64,000 bases of DNA from Pseudomonadales bacterium (GTDB lineage: Bacteria > Pseudomonadota > Gammaproteobacteria > Pseudomonadales > Azotimanducaceae). Positions 17,713 through 26,225 of this stretch are shown piece by piece. Below the pieces are notes generated by a model. The model was not told the DNA's origin and did no database searches. It worked only from the letters and a program-made list of their open reading frames with translations. Position 1 is the stretch's first letter. Each line of letters starts with the position of its first letter. Where the stretch lies: positions 124,001 through 188,000 of the forward strand of contig JANQJA010000009.1 in NCBI GenBank assembly GCA_028281885.1, read 5' to 3'. The translations under genes were made by a program, and so were the position numbers.

Positions 17713-20449
17713 CGTCGAGTCGTACATCGGCCTGGTCGATGGCTTCAAGCACCAGATCCCGGGTTGCTTCGCGATACTCGATTTCCTCTGGACGGATACT
17801 GGGATTGACTGCCTGCAGGGCGCGCAATCGGGCCAGTTCGTTGTCAATTCTGCGCGCAGCATCGGCACGTGCCTGTTCGCTGATTACCGCCAGGGACTCG
17901 GCCGCATTTTTTGCCGCCTGTGCCAGCATCTTGTGGATACCGTCACGCTGGGACTCCAGCAACGGAGCGAGCGAGCTGAACTGAACGTCGATCATGACGT
18001 CGCGAAAATCCGTGTACTCAAGTTGCGCCGTGACACTTGCCAGGTTTGGCGCAATCAGGTCGCGCAATACTGCCGGCGGCAGGAAATGATCGACCCCAAG
18101 GCTGATCGGTGCCAGCGATTCAATGATGTGGATGGTCTCCACCAGCAGGGTGCCTGCCGGCAACTGCGGATGCTTGACCGCGATCATCGCCGCGTTACCC
18201 CGGGTATCGGAGATTGCGGAATCCAGTGCCTGCTGGACCATCGGATGCTCGAAGGTAAAAAACTGAACGTCTTCCCGTGCCAGTGCAGTTTCCCGATGGT
18301 ATGAATAACGAACGCCATCTTCCGGCAATTCGGGAAAGTGAAAGCGGTCCAGGGTTTCGAGACTGGTGGACTGGTGTCGCATCATGCCTTCGGTGGGCCG
18401 GACCAGGAACACCTCATCGTTGAGTAGTTCTGATTCGAGTCCCCAGGCATCGAAGGAAAGCTCCATGTAGCGCTCCAGTTCAGCGCCTCCTTCGTGATGC
18501 GCGATGTCCTCGACAATTCGGGCCGAAACAGCCGGTCGATGAGAGTTCATCTCCAGCAGACGGTCACGACCCCGGTTGACGGCCTCCAGCCGCTGTCGGT
18601 TGAGCGACCGGGTGCGGTCGAGCACCGCGGTAATGTCCTTGTTCGCGATGGCCGCTTCCAGTTCATCACGTAGTTCATCGTACACTCCCTGGGCGACCGG
18701 GTTGGGCCGGCTGAAAGCATCCAGTCCCTGTTCATACCATTGCTGGCGGTAGTCCATGTCAGAACCGCTGACGCAGGGCACATGTATCTGGACGTCCTGT
18801 TGCTGGCCGATACGATCGAGCCGCCCGATTCGTTGTTCCAGCAGATCCGGGTTGGTGGGGAGATCGAACAGCACGAGATGGTGGGCAAACTGAAAGTTGC
18901 GTCCCTCTGAGCCGATCTCTGAGGACACCAGAATCTGAGCGCCCCGGTCCGTGTCGGCAAAATAGGCGGCGGCCCGGTCGCGGGCAATCAGGTCCATGCT
19001 TTCATGAAATAGCGCAACACGAATGGCGGTTTGTGACTCGATCCGCTTGACGACCTCGATGGCCGTGGTCTGGCTGCCGCAGATGAGCAGAAACTTCTCA
19101 GCCGGATGAGCCTGCAGAAGACTGATTAGCCAGTCGAATTTTTCAGTCTTGGATGCGAGGGTAACTGGCCTGGCCTGGCGCGAGGGAAAGCCTGACACTG
19201 AGGAGCGAACGTTGCGAAACAGAACCCTGCCGGTGCCGTGCCGATCAAGCAGCGATTGCACCAGCGTATCGTCGTCTGTGTCGGATGGCGCGCCCAGCAT
19301 TGCGGCAATCGACTGGCGGGCCGTGGCTGCCGACTCCTCGTCGCCACTGAGGAGATCATTGACCACGTTGGCCACCTGTTCAAACTGCCTTTCTTCGGCC
19401 AGGAAATCATCCAGGTCATGGAAGCGGCTCGGATCGAGCAGCCTTAACCGGGCGAAATGTCCGGCGACGCCCAGTTGTTCCGGCGTCGCGGTCAGGAGCA
19501 GCAGTCCGGGTGAGGCGCGGGATATGTGCTCGACCACCTGGTAGGCGGGTGAGGGGGCTTCTGGTGACCAGTGCAGGTGGTGCGCTTCGTCGACCACAAC
19601 AAGGTCCCATTCCGCGGCAAACGCCTCATCCACGCGGGCAGGATTATCCAGGAACAAGTCCAGCGAACAGAGCACCAGCTGTTGCGCCTCGAAGGGATTA
19701 AAAGGTGCTTCGGTTTCACCTTCCTCCTGATTATCCGCGGCGATCTGCAGACAGCGTTCTTCGTCGAGGATGGCAAACTGCAGATTGAAGCGCCGGATCA
19801 TCTCGACGAACCACTGAAACGTCAGCGCGGGTGGCACGATAACCAGTACCCGGCCGGCTCGTCCCGATATCAGTTGCTGATGGATGATCAGGCCCGCTTC
19901 GATCGTTTTACCAAGGCCGACCTCATCGGCGAGCAGTACCCGAGGCGCAAACCGGCGGCTGACTTCAGCGGCGATATACAGCTGGTGCGGGACCGGAGCG
20001 ACCCGGGGCCCGTACAGGCCGCGAGACGCAGAACCCGCCAGGCGGGCCAGGTGACGACGAGCCCGGTAACGCAAATCGAACCAGTGGTTTTCGTCAATCT
20101 GCCGGGTAAACAGCCGATCCTCAGGCTTGCTAAAGCGAATGTTGCTGTCCAGATCAGTTTCCATGATCGCGGTACTGGTGCCGCCATAGTCACCCTGATA
20201 AACGAGCAGGTCGTTTTGCTCCAGCACCGAGGTGACGATTATTCGAACGCCATCCCGGGCGACGATTTCGTCGCCGACATTGAATCTGACTCGGGTGAGC
20301 GGGGCCTGTTGGCTGGCATAGGTTCGTTCCTGTTCAACCGCGTCGAAATACAGGGTGAGGGTACGACCGGATTGTGCCGTTACCCGGCCCATGCCGAGTT
20401 CCGGTTCTGCGTTGCTGATCCATTTCTGGCCGGTCCTGAAAACTGTCAT
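17687..20449 (-). CDS. rapA: RNA polymerase-associated ATPase RapA
   Basis: A SWI2/SNF2 ATPase of 920 residues that recycles RNA polymerase after transcription. I start it at 20449 because MTVFRTGQKWISNAEPELG matches the RapA N-terminus; 18 upstream codons are open. Two Tudor-like N-terminal domains are followed by the helicase core: Walker A ADEVGLGKT, DEAH in VVDEAHHLHW, LLTATPEQL, and the C-terminal lobe with SSEIGSEGRNFQF and QRIGRLDRIGQ. A RapA-specific spacer and C-terminal domain complete it. It is divergent from the DUF1244 gene by 38 bp. Confidence 0.95.
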   Translation of the reverse strand: MTVFRTGQKWISNAEPELGMGRVTAQSGRTLTLYFDAVEQERTYASQQAPLTRVRFNVGDEIVARDGVRIIVTSVLEQNDLLVYQGDYGGTSTAIMETDLDSNIRFSKPEDRLFTRQIDENHWFDLRYRARRHLARLAGSASRGLYGPRVAPVPHQLYIAAEVSRRFAPRVLLADEVGLGKTIEAGLIIHQQLISGRAGRVLVIVPPALTFQWFVEMIRRFNLQFAILDEERCLQIAADNQEEGETEAPFNPFEAQQLVLCSLDLFLDNPARVDEAFAAEWDLVVVDEAHHLHWSPEAPSPAYQVVEHISRASPGLLLLTATPEQLGVAGHFARLRLLDPSRFHDLDDFLAEERQFEQVANVVNDLLSGDEESAATARQSIAAMLGAPSDTDDDTLVQSLLDRHGTGRVLFRNVRSSVSGFPSRQARPVTLASKTEKFDWLISLLQAHPAEKFLLICGSQTTAIEVVKRIESQTAIRVALFHESMDLIARDRAAAYFADTDRGAQILVSSEIGSEGRNFQFAHHLVLFDLPTNPDLLEQRIGRLDRIGQQQDVQIHVPCVSGSDMDYRQQWYEQGLDAFSRPNPVAQGVYDELRDELEAAIANKDITAVLDRTRSLNRQRLEAVNRGRDRLLEMNSHRPAVSARIVEDIAHHEGGAELERYMELSFDAWGLESELLNDEVFLVRPTEGMMRHQSTSLETLDRFHFPELPEDGVRYSYHRETALAREDVQFFTFEHPMVQQALDSAISDTRGNAAMIAVKHPQLPAGTLLVETIHIIESLAPISLGVDHFLPPAVLRDLIAPNLASVTAQLEYTDFRDVMIDVQFSSLAPLLESQRDGIHKMLAQAAKNAAESLAVISEQARADAARRIDNELARLRALQAVNPSIRPEEIEYREATRDLVLEAIDQADVRLDAIRVIVAG

Positions 20450-20487
20450 GTTAAAATGTTCGCCGGTTGATTGATGGGTGATCGAAA

Positions 20488-20733
20488 ATGGACAAGCAAG
20501 CACAGACAGAGATCGAAGCCGCGGCGTTTCGGCGACTGATCGAACATCTCGATGAGAACAAGCAGGTTCAGAATATCGACCTGATGAATCTCGCCGGTTT
20601 CTGTCGGAATTGTTTGAGCAAGTGGTACAAGGCGGCGGCCGAGGATATCGGAATTGAACTGGATTATGAAGAGGCGCGGCAACGCGTCTACGGTATGCCG
20701 TACTCGGAGTGGAAAGAAAAACATCAAAAATAG
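20488..20733 (+). CDS. DUF1244 family protein
   Basis: A small cytoplasmic protein of 81 residues that is almost wholly helical. NLAGFCRNCLSKWY and YGMPYSEWKEKHQ are recognisable features of DUF1244, a widespread proteobacterial family of unknown function. The CRNC pair could bind metal, but that is speculation. It sits head-to-head with rapA and 9 bp before lemA. Confidence 0.88.
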   Translation: MDKQAQTEIEAAAFRRLIEHLDENKQVQNIDLMNLAGFCRNCLSKWYKAAAEDIGIELDYEEARQRVYGMPYSEWKEKHQK

Positions 20734-20742
20734 GGCAGGCCC

Positions 20743-21339
20743 ATGGAAATTTCTACCATCATATTCTGGGTGATTGTAATTGGCGGTCTGGTTTGGGCCG
20801 TCGCGATATATAACCAGCTTGTTGCCTTGCGTAACCGATTCAGGAATGCGTTTGCGCAGATCGAAGTGCAGCTCAAGCGGCGCTACGATCTGATCCCGAA
20901 TCTGGTGGAAACCGCCAAGGGTTACCTGACGCATGAGCGGGAAACACTGGAGGCGGTTGTCGAAGCAAGGAACGCTGCCGCGGCAGGTCTGGGCCGGGCG
21001 CAATCAGACCCGGGTAACGCGGATGCCATGCGTGCACTTTCATCGCAAGAACAGGCACTGGCAGGGGCACTCGGGCGTTTCAACCTGCTGGTTGAGGCTT
21101 ATCCGGAACTGAAGGCAAACACGACCATGATGCAGTTGTCGGAGGAGCTGACCAGCACCGAGAACAAGGTCGCTTTCGCGCGCCAGGCGTTTAACGATCA
21201 GGTCATGGCGTACAACACCTACAAGCAATCTTTCCCGCAAAACTTTCTGTCGGGCCCGTTTGGCCATGGACAGGATGCCGAACTTCTTGAGTTCGCCGAC
21301 AGCGAACAGATTCAGCAAGCACCCAAAGTTTCGTTCTGA
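20743..21339 (+). CDS. lemA: LemA family protein
   Basis: A 198-residue protein with an N-terminal membrane helix (about 5-24) and a long helical bundle facing outside the cytoplasm. YNQLVALRNRFRNAFAQIEV and RRYDLIPNLVETAKGY are the family signatures, followed by AYNTYKQSFPQNFL near the C-terminus. Its molecular role is not well defined. LemA genes are very often next to HtpX-like M48 proteases, and here the protease gene begins 6 bp downstream. Confidence 0.93.
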   Translation: MEISTIIFWVIVIGGLVWAVAIYNQLVALRNRFRNAFAQIEVQLKRRYDLIPNLVETAKGYLTHERETLEAVVEARNAAAAGLGRAQSDPGNADAMRALSSQEQALAGALGRFNLLVEAYPELKANTTMMQLSEELTSTENKVAFARQAFNDQVMAYNTYKQSFPQNFLSGPFGHGQDAELLEFADSEQIQQAPKVSF

Positions 21340-21345
21340 TCCCCG

Positions 21346-23229
21346 GTGGATTTTTTCGAGGCACAGGATGAGTCACGGCGCCTGACCCGGGTGCTGTTGA
21401 TCTTCTTTTTGCTGGCGGTGGTTTCGATCATCGTACTGACCAATCTGTTCTTGCTGATCGTGCTGGGCTATCTCAACAGTGATGCAGTGCTGAGTGGTGA
21501 GTTCAGCTACGACTGGCGAGTATTTCTGATCGTTGCCGGGTGCGTCGTGGGGCTGATCCTGCTAGGCAGCCTGTTTCGAATCTGGTCATTGTCCGGCGGT
21601 GGGGCAAGGATCGCCGAAATGCTGTCGGGCAAGCTGATCGTGGATCACGGCGGCGATCTTAAGCTACGTCGCCTGCTCAACCTGGTCGAAGAGATGGCAA
21701 TTGCATCAGGCACGCCCGTTCCGCCGGTGTATCTGGTGCCGGATCGCGCTATTAATGCCTTTGCGGCTGGGTACACGCCCGGCGATGCAGTGATCGGTGT
21801 TACCCAGGGCGCGCTTGATCACCTCAGCCGGGATGAATTGCAGGGTGTGATTGCCCATGAGTTCAGTCACATCCTGAATGGCGACATGCGTCTCAACATT
21901 CGCCTGATGGGGGTCCTGTTTGGCATTTTGATGCTGGCGGTAGTGGGGCGCGCCATGTTGTCATCGACGCGGCACCGCACTGTACGGCGGCGAGGTTCTG
22001 GCGGGCTGCCGATACTGATCACTGGCGCGGGACTGATTGTTATTGGCTATGTCGGCAAATTCTTCGGTGGCCTGATCAAGGCGGCCGTCAGTCGTCAGCG
22101 GGAATTTCTGGCCGATGCGTCGGCGGTTCAGTTCACCCGAAACCCGGACGGTATTGGTGGCGCGCTGATGCGTATTGGCGGATATACGGGTGGTACCCGG
22201 CTGCTGCATCCGGAGGCGGAAGAGTACTCCCATGCGTTCTTCTGTCAGGGTGTGACTTCGTTTTTCAGCGGTCTGATGGCAACGCATCCTCCGCTCGATG
22301 AGCGAATCATGAAAATCAATCCGCGCTGGGACGGGCGCTACGTGCTGACGGCGCCACCGCCGCCGAGCGCCAGTGAATTTGACACCGGCGCGCCGGCCAA
22401 GGTCGGTATCTCGTCGGCAGCACCGATTGATCTTGACGCAGCGATAGCGTCTTTCGGTCAGCCGACTTCAGATCATCTCGCCCTCGCCCAGGGGTTGATT
22501 GCATCGATGCCCGCGGTACTGGCAGCCGCGGCCCGGGAGCCGTTTGCCGCGCGTGCCGTGGTGTATCTGATCTTGCTGGACAGCGACGAACTCGTGAGTC
22601 GTCGCCAGCAGGATCATCTCGCAGAATCTGCCGACGTTTTTGTCATGGCGCAGTTTCGACGGTTGCTTGACCACGCCGGTGACATTGCGCCTGAGCAGAG
22701 GTTGCCGTTGCTTGAGATGGCGTTGCCTTCGTTACGCCAGATGAGCCGTGACCAGTACGAACGGTTCTGTGCAAATGTGGAAGCCATGATTCGCGCGGAT
22801 AATCAGATCGGCCTGTCGGAATGGGCATTGAGCAGTTACCTGAAGCACAATCTGGGGGCGGCGTTCGATGAACGTCGGACCATCACCCATGACAAGCAAC
22901 TCGAAGATGTGCGCGAGGATTGCGAGGTGTTGCTGTCGATGCTGGCGCACAGTGATCGCAGCGCCCGGACGACGCCCGAGACCGCATTTGATGCAGGCCA
23001 ATCGGTATTGGAGCAGGATATCTCGCTGCTTGACAAGCGGTCGCTGCGACTCGCCAGGCTTGAGTCAGCAATGACCCGGCTTGCCTGTCTGCGACCCTTG
23101 CGCAAACCAAAGCTGCTGAAAGCCTGTATGGCGGTGGTTGCCTCCGATGGCCTGATTACGCCGCTGGAAAAAGAACTGGTCAGGGCCATCGCCGATGGTA
23201 TTGACTGCCCGATGCCGCCGATACGCTGA
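21346..23229 (+). CDS. M48 family metalloprotease with long C-terminal extension
   Basis: A 627-residue membrane protease starting at GTG 21346. Two helices (about 16-45 and 60-80) precede the zinc protease domain with HEFSH (about residue 174) and a further membrane segment around 190-210 and 225-245. The third zinc ligand is probably the Glu in REFLADASAVQF. The region after residue 350 is not part of HtpX. It is helical and cytoplasmic in character, and its last 150 residues recall a TerB-like domain (VASDGLITPLEKELV). The lemA pairing supports a role in membrane-protein quality control. Confidence 0.88.
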   Translation: MDFFEAQDESRRLTRVLLIFFLLAVVSIIVLTNLFLLIVLGYLNSDAVLSGEFSYDWRVFLIVAGCVVGLILLGSLFRIWSLSGGGARIAEMLSGKLIVDHGGDLKLRRLLNLVEEMAIASGTPVPPVYLVPDRAINAFAAGYTPGDAVIGVTQGALDHLSRDELQGVIAHEFSHILNGDMRLNIRLMGVLFGILMLAVVGRAMLSSTRHRTVRRRGSGGLPILITGAGLIVIGYVGKFFGGLIKAAVSRQREFLADASAVQFTRNPDGIGGALMRIGGYTGGTRLLHPEAEEYSHAFFCQGVTSFFSGLMATHPPLDERIMKINPRWDGRYVLTAPPPPSASEFDTGAPAKVGISSAAPIDLDAAIASFGQPTSDHLALAQGLIASMPAVLAAAAREPFAARAVVYLILLDSDELVSRRQQDHLAESADVFVMAQFRRLLDHAGDIAPEQRLPLLEMALPSLRQMSRDQYERFCANVEAMIRADNQIGLSEWALSSYLKHNLGAAFDERRTITHDKQLEDVREDCEVLLSMLAHSDRSARTTPETAFDAGQSVLEQDISLLDKRSLRLARLESAMTRLACLRPLRKPKLLKACMAVVASDGLITPLEKELVRAIADGIDCPMPPIR

Positions 23230-23378
23230 TCGCATTTCTGCTTGAGAGCTCCCGGACAGTGTTCAGCAGTTTGGCTTTGAAAAATAATGACCCTGCCCGG
23301 AGGCAAGTGATTTCATCCGGCTTCATCATCCTGAAGCAGGTATGATGTCTGGCTTATGACGGCGCTGCTCTCTACAAG

Positions 23379-23798
23379 ATGACTAAGGCATTCCTGATTA
23401 ACGCCGTGGCTATCGCACTGGTGGTGGGTCTGCACTATGAATTCCTGCGCCAGTTGTCGAATCGCCTGCCACATCTGCCACTGCAGCCTCGGCTCAAGAT
23501 CATGGCGGGGGTATTCGGCGCGGTAATTGCTCACGCGACGGAGATCTGGATCTTTGCCATGGTTTACTGGCTGCAATTGTCCATCGGTCTTGGCAGCCTG
23601 CAGGGTGCGTTCGATGGCGGGTTCTTTGATTGCCTCTATTTCTCGTTTGTTTCCTATACCACCCTGGGATATGGCGACATCTATCCATCCGGGCCGATCC
23701 GGTTTCTGGCTGGTGTCGAATCGTTGCTGGGTCTTTTGTTGATTACCTGGACTGCATCCTTCCTGTACCTGGAGATGTCGAAGTACTGGCACCGCTGA
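23379..23798 (+). CDS. Small potassium channel-type protein
   Basis: A 139-residue membrane protein with helices at about 4-22, 38-62 and 105-130 and a pore loop holding the selectivity filter YTTLGYGDIYPSG. This is a minimal Ion_trans_2 (KcsA-like) unit that would assemble as a tetramer. There is no cytoplasmic RCK or cyclic-nucleotide domain, so gating is unknown. It follows a 149-bp gap with no clear promoter and precedes the hydrolase gene by one base. Confidence 0.83.
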   Translation: MTKAFLINAVAIALVVGLHYEFLRQLSNRLPHLPLQPRLKIMAGVFGAVIAHATEIWIFAMVYWLQLSIGLGSLQGAFDGGFFDCLYFSFVSYTTLGYGDIYPSGPIRFLAGVESLLGLLLITWTASFLYLEMSKYWHR

Positions 23799-23799
23799 G

Positions 23800-24495
23800 A
23801 TGGATTTTGTACTGATACATGATGCCTGGCATGGCGGTTGGGTCTGGCAAAAGCTCATCGCAGAACTCGAAGCACGTGGACACCGGGCGGTTGCACCGGA
23901 CCTGCCGATCTCGGAATCGATGGCGCAATGCGTTGATGCGGTGGTTGAAGTCGTCGAGACCTGCGAGGGGAGTTGCTGTCTCGTCGGTCATGGCTGGGGT
24001 GGTCTTGTCGCAGCCCAGGTGGCCGAACGCCAGCACGAGCGGATTGATCGTCTGATCTACCTGGCCGCGTTTGCGCCCACCAGTAACGAATCGTTATCTT
24101 CATTTGAACCGATCAACAGGGCGAGTGCCCTGCGCGGCGGGATCGATGAAGTTGGCGATGATCTGTTACTGGTCCGGCCAACGGTAGCTCCTCAGGCGAT
24201 GTATGCCGACTGCCATGCCGAGGATGTGGAAGAAGCGATCGAGCGGCTCAGGCCTCAGCATGCCGGCACATTTGACGCAGCCGTGAGCGTGTCTGCGGAT
24301 CGGTTGGGCAACATCACGAAACAGTACATCGAATGTATTGAAGACCAGGCGGTGCACATTTCCGCTCAGCGAACCATGGCTATCAAGGCAGGCTGCTTTC
24401 AGATCAATTCATTGCGTACCGGTCATGTACCGCAGCTTTCCGCGCCGGTGGAACTCACCGGCTTCCTTGTCCTTAGCGGGCCGCCCGCACACTGA
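23800..24495 (+). CDS. Alpha/beta hydrolase fold protein lacking the nucleophile serine
   Basis: A 231-residue protein of the plant-esterase/hydroxynitrile-lyase-like branch, opening with VLIHDAWHGGWVWQKLI, where the HG motif forms the oxyanion region. The nucleophile elbow, normally GHSxGG, reads GHGWGG: Gly65 (GGC) replaces the serine. The catalytic histidine is kept in GHVPQL (His209). An AGC-to-GGC change would explain it. The protein may be inactive as an esterase, may use another chemistry, or the base may be an error. It starts one base after the channel gene stop. Confidence 0.8.
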   Translation: MDFVLIHDAWHGGWVWQKLIAELEARGHRAVAPDLPISESMAQCVDAVVEVVETCEGSCCLVGHGWGGLVAAQVAERQHERIDRLIYLAAFAPTSNESLSSFEPINRASALRGGIDEVGDDLLLVRPTVAPQAMYADCHAEDVEEAIERLRPQHAGTFDAAVSVSADRLGNITKQYIECIEDQAVHISAQRTMAIKAGCFQINSLRTGHVPQLSAPVELTGFLVLSGPPAH

Positions 24496-24552
24496 GTCGA
24501 GCCAGCGCCGGTTCGAACTCGCGGCGCGAAAACGACCGTCAGCAGTCGCCTG

Positions 24553-25890
24553 TCACTCGCGGATGATGACGGGTAGTTCCCGAATACCGTGGATAAAGCT
24601 ACTGGGCAGATAGACCGGATCGCCGGTGACTTCGATCTTGTCGAAACGCTTCAGGATTTCTTCCCACATGATATTGAGTTGCATCTCACCCAGCCGATTA
24701 CCGACACAGCGATGAATGCCGAAACCGAATGACACGTGCTGACGTGGGTTTTCCCGGTCGATGATAAATTCGTCGGGCCGCTCGATCCTGGATTCATCAC
24801 GGTTGCCAGAGATATACCACATGGCGACGCGATCACCTTCCTTGATGGTCTTGCCGCCCATTTCAACATCGTGTGTGGCGGTTCTGGCCATGTGTGCGAC
24901 CGGTGACTGCCAGCGAATGATCTCAGGTACCATCTTCGGAATCAGGCCCGGGTTCTGCATCAGTTTCTGATATTCGGCAGGGTTACGATTGAGCTGAAGC
25001 ACGCCGGCAGAAATTGAGTTACGGGTCGTGTCGTTGCCACCGACAATCAACAGCAGAACGTTGCCCAGCAATTCCTGGGGGGTCATGTTGTTGGTCGACG
25101 GGTCATGGGCCAGCATTGAAATGAGATTGAACTTGGCGGGCTCTTTCTTGCGTTGCTCGTAGTATTCGGTGAAATAGCCCAGGCAGTTGAACAGTTCCAT
25201 AAAGCCCTGCTCGGGCGTATCAAAATAGTCGGGATTGCCGAGATTGGAAACCGTGTCCGACCAGTGAATCAGTTTCAGGCGGTCTTCCTGGGGGACATCG
25301 AACAGGGTTGCCAGCATTTGCCCGGTCAATTCCACCGAAACTTCCCGAACCCAGTTGAATTCTTCGTTTCGTGGCAGGTTGTCGAGGATGTAACCGGCCC
25401 GTTCCCGAATCAGGGGCGCGAGGTCTGCAAGGTTGCTTGGTACAAACATCGGTGCGACGACCTTGCGTTGCTCATCGTGCTTGGGTGGGTCTTCAGCAAT
25501 GAACATCGGCAGCCGATAGTTCTCGTCCATTTCCTCCGGATTGGCGGCACCGCCCAAAGCGATTCCACCTTTGCTCTCCAGGGACGAGAACGCCTCGTGA
25601 TTGGTGTCCACAGCCATGATGTCGTCGAACCTGGTGATGCACCAGTAGGGTCCGAACATGCTTTCTTCGACGTAGTGAACGGGGTCTTCGGCTCGCAGGC
25701 GTTCGAAGTGTTTCCACAACGTGTCGTGCTGAAACAGTGCCGGGTGGCCGGGATCGACTTCGGCCAGGGGTATTGAATAGGGGTCTTCATACGGATCTAT
25801 CGCGAAGGCTTCCAGCACTTCCTTGTTGTTGGTGGTCAGGTCACCTCGACGGAGCCGCGATTTGATGTCGTCTTGATCTGATTCACTCAT
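24553..25890 (-). CDS. Cytochrome P450, CYP153-like (copy 1)
   Basis: A soluble bacterial P450 of 445 residues. The heme-ligand loop is FGFGIHRCVGN with Cys395. The I-helix oxygen-binding segment is IVGGNDTTRN, and the K-helix ExxR is EIIRW. FERLRAEDPVHY, MFIAEDPPKHDEQRK and MWYISGNRDE are close to CYP153 enzymes, which hydroxylate the terminal carbon of alkanes and fatty acids. Parts of the F-G region differ from typical CYP153, so the subfamily is less certain than for copy 2. GGGAGAAG precedes the ATG at 25890. It is divergent from copy 2. Confidence 0.88.
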   Translation of the reverse strand: MSESDQDDIKSRLRRGDLTTNNKEVLEAFAIDPYEDPYSIPLAEVDPGHPALFQHDTLWKHFERLRAEDPVHYVEESMFGPYWCITRFDDIMAVDTNHEAFSSLESKGGIALGGAANPEEMDENYRLPMFIAEDPPKHDEQRKVVAPMFVPSNLADLAPLIRERAGYILDNLPRNEEFNWVREVSVELTGQMLATLFDVPQEDRLKLIHWSDTVSNLGNPDYFDTPEQGFMELFNCLGYFTEYYEQRKKEPAKFNLISMLAHDPSTNNMTPQELLGNVLLLIVGGNDTTRNSISAGVLQLNRNPAEYQKLMQNPGLIPKMVPEIIRWQSPVAHMARTATHDVEMGGKTIKEGDRVAMWYISGNRDESRIERPDEFIIDRENPRQHVSFGFGIHRCVGNRLGEMQLNIMWEEILKRFDKIEVTGDPVYLPSSFIHGIRELPVIIRE

Positions 25891-26225
25891 TGGTCTTCTC
25901 CCGCTGAAACGTATCCAGCTCGGGTTAAAGATATCGTCCGTTTCGCAAATCACTGTACCAGCATAATCCTGTGAGCGGCAGTTCACTAAAGAGATTGTGC
26001 CGCCGAGTGTCCGGATTCATTCACATACTCCCTGGGGGGTTATCGGCAAGACGGGCTGGAACCCGCCGTGAGAAAAGGCCTGGGAGACAGCCGGTCAAAT
26101 TGTCGGCAGCTCTTTTTCTGGTCGTCAAAGGCGGCCAGCTTGACTGTCCACATCTGACGTTTTTTTGCTTCCGCAATTACGTTAAAAACGCATCCACGAT
26201 TGATTTAATGGGATGGAGCATCTCC
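25891..26225. promoter_or_regulatory. Divergent P450 intergenic region (335 bp)
   Basis: This gap must carry the promoters for both P450 genes. It contains an inverted repeat, GCGGCA at 25975-25980 and TGCCGC at 25998-26003, that could be an operator. No regulator gene sits next to it and I cannot place convincing -35/-10 boxes. The frame of copy 2 is open across the gap but has no coding character there. Confidence 0.4.

Noticed and set aside
19571..20470. 299-codon frame on the + strand
   Set aside because: It is antisense to the N-terminal half of rapA, whose ATPase motifs are intact.
25971..26225. Upstream extension of the second P450
   Set aside because: Arg/Gly-rich sequence without P450 character; ATG 26226 has a ribosome site and a typical N-terminus.
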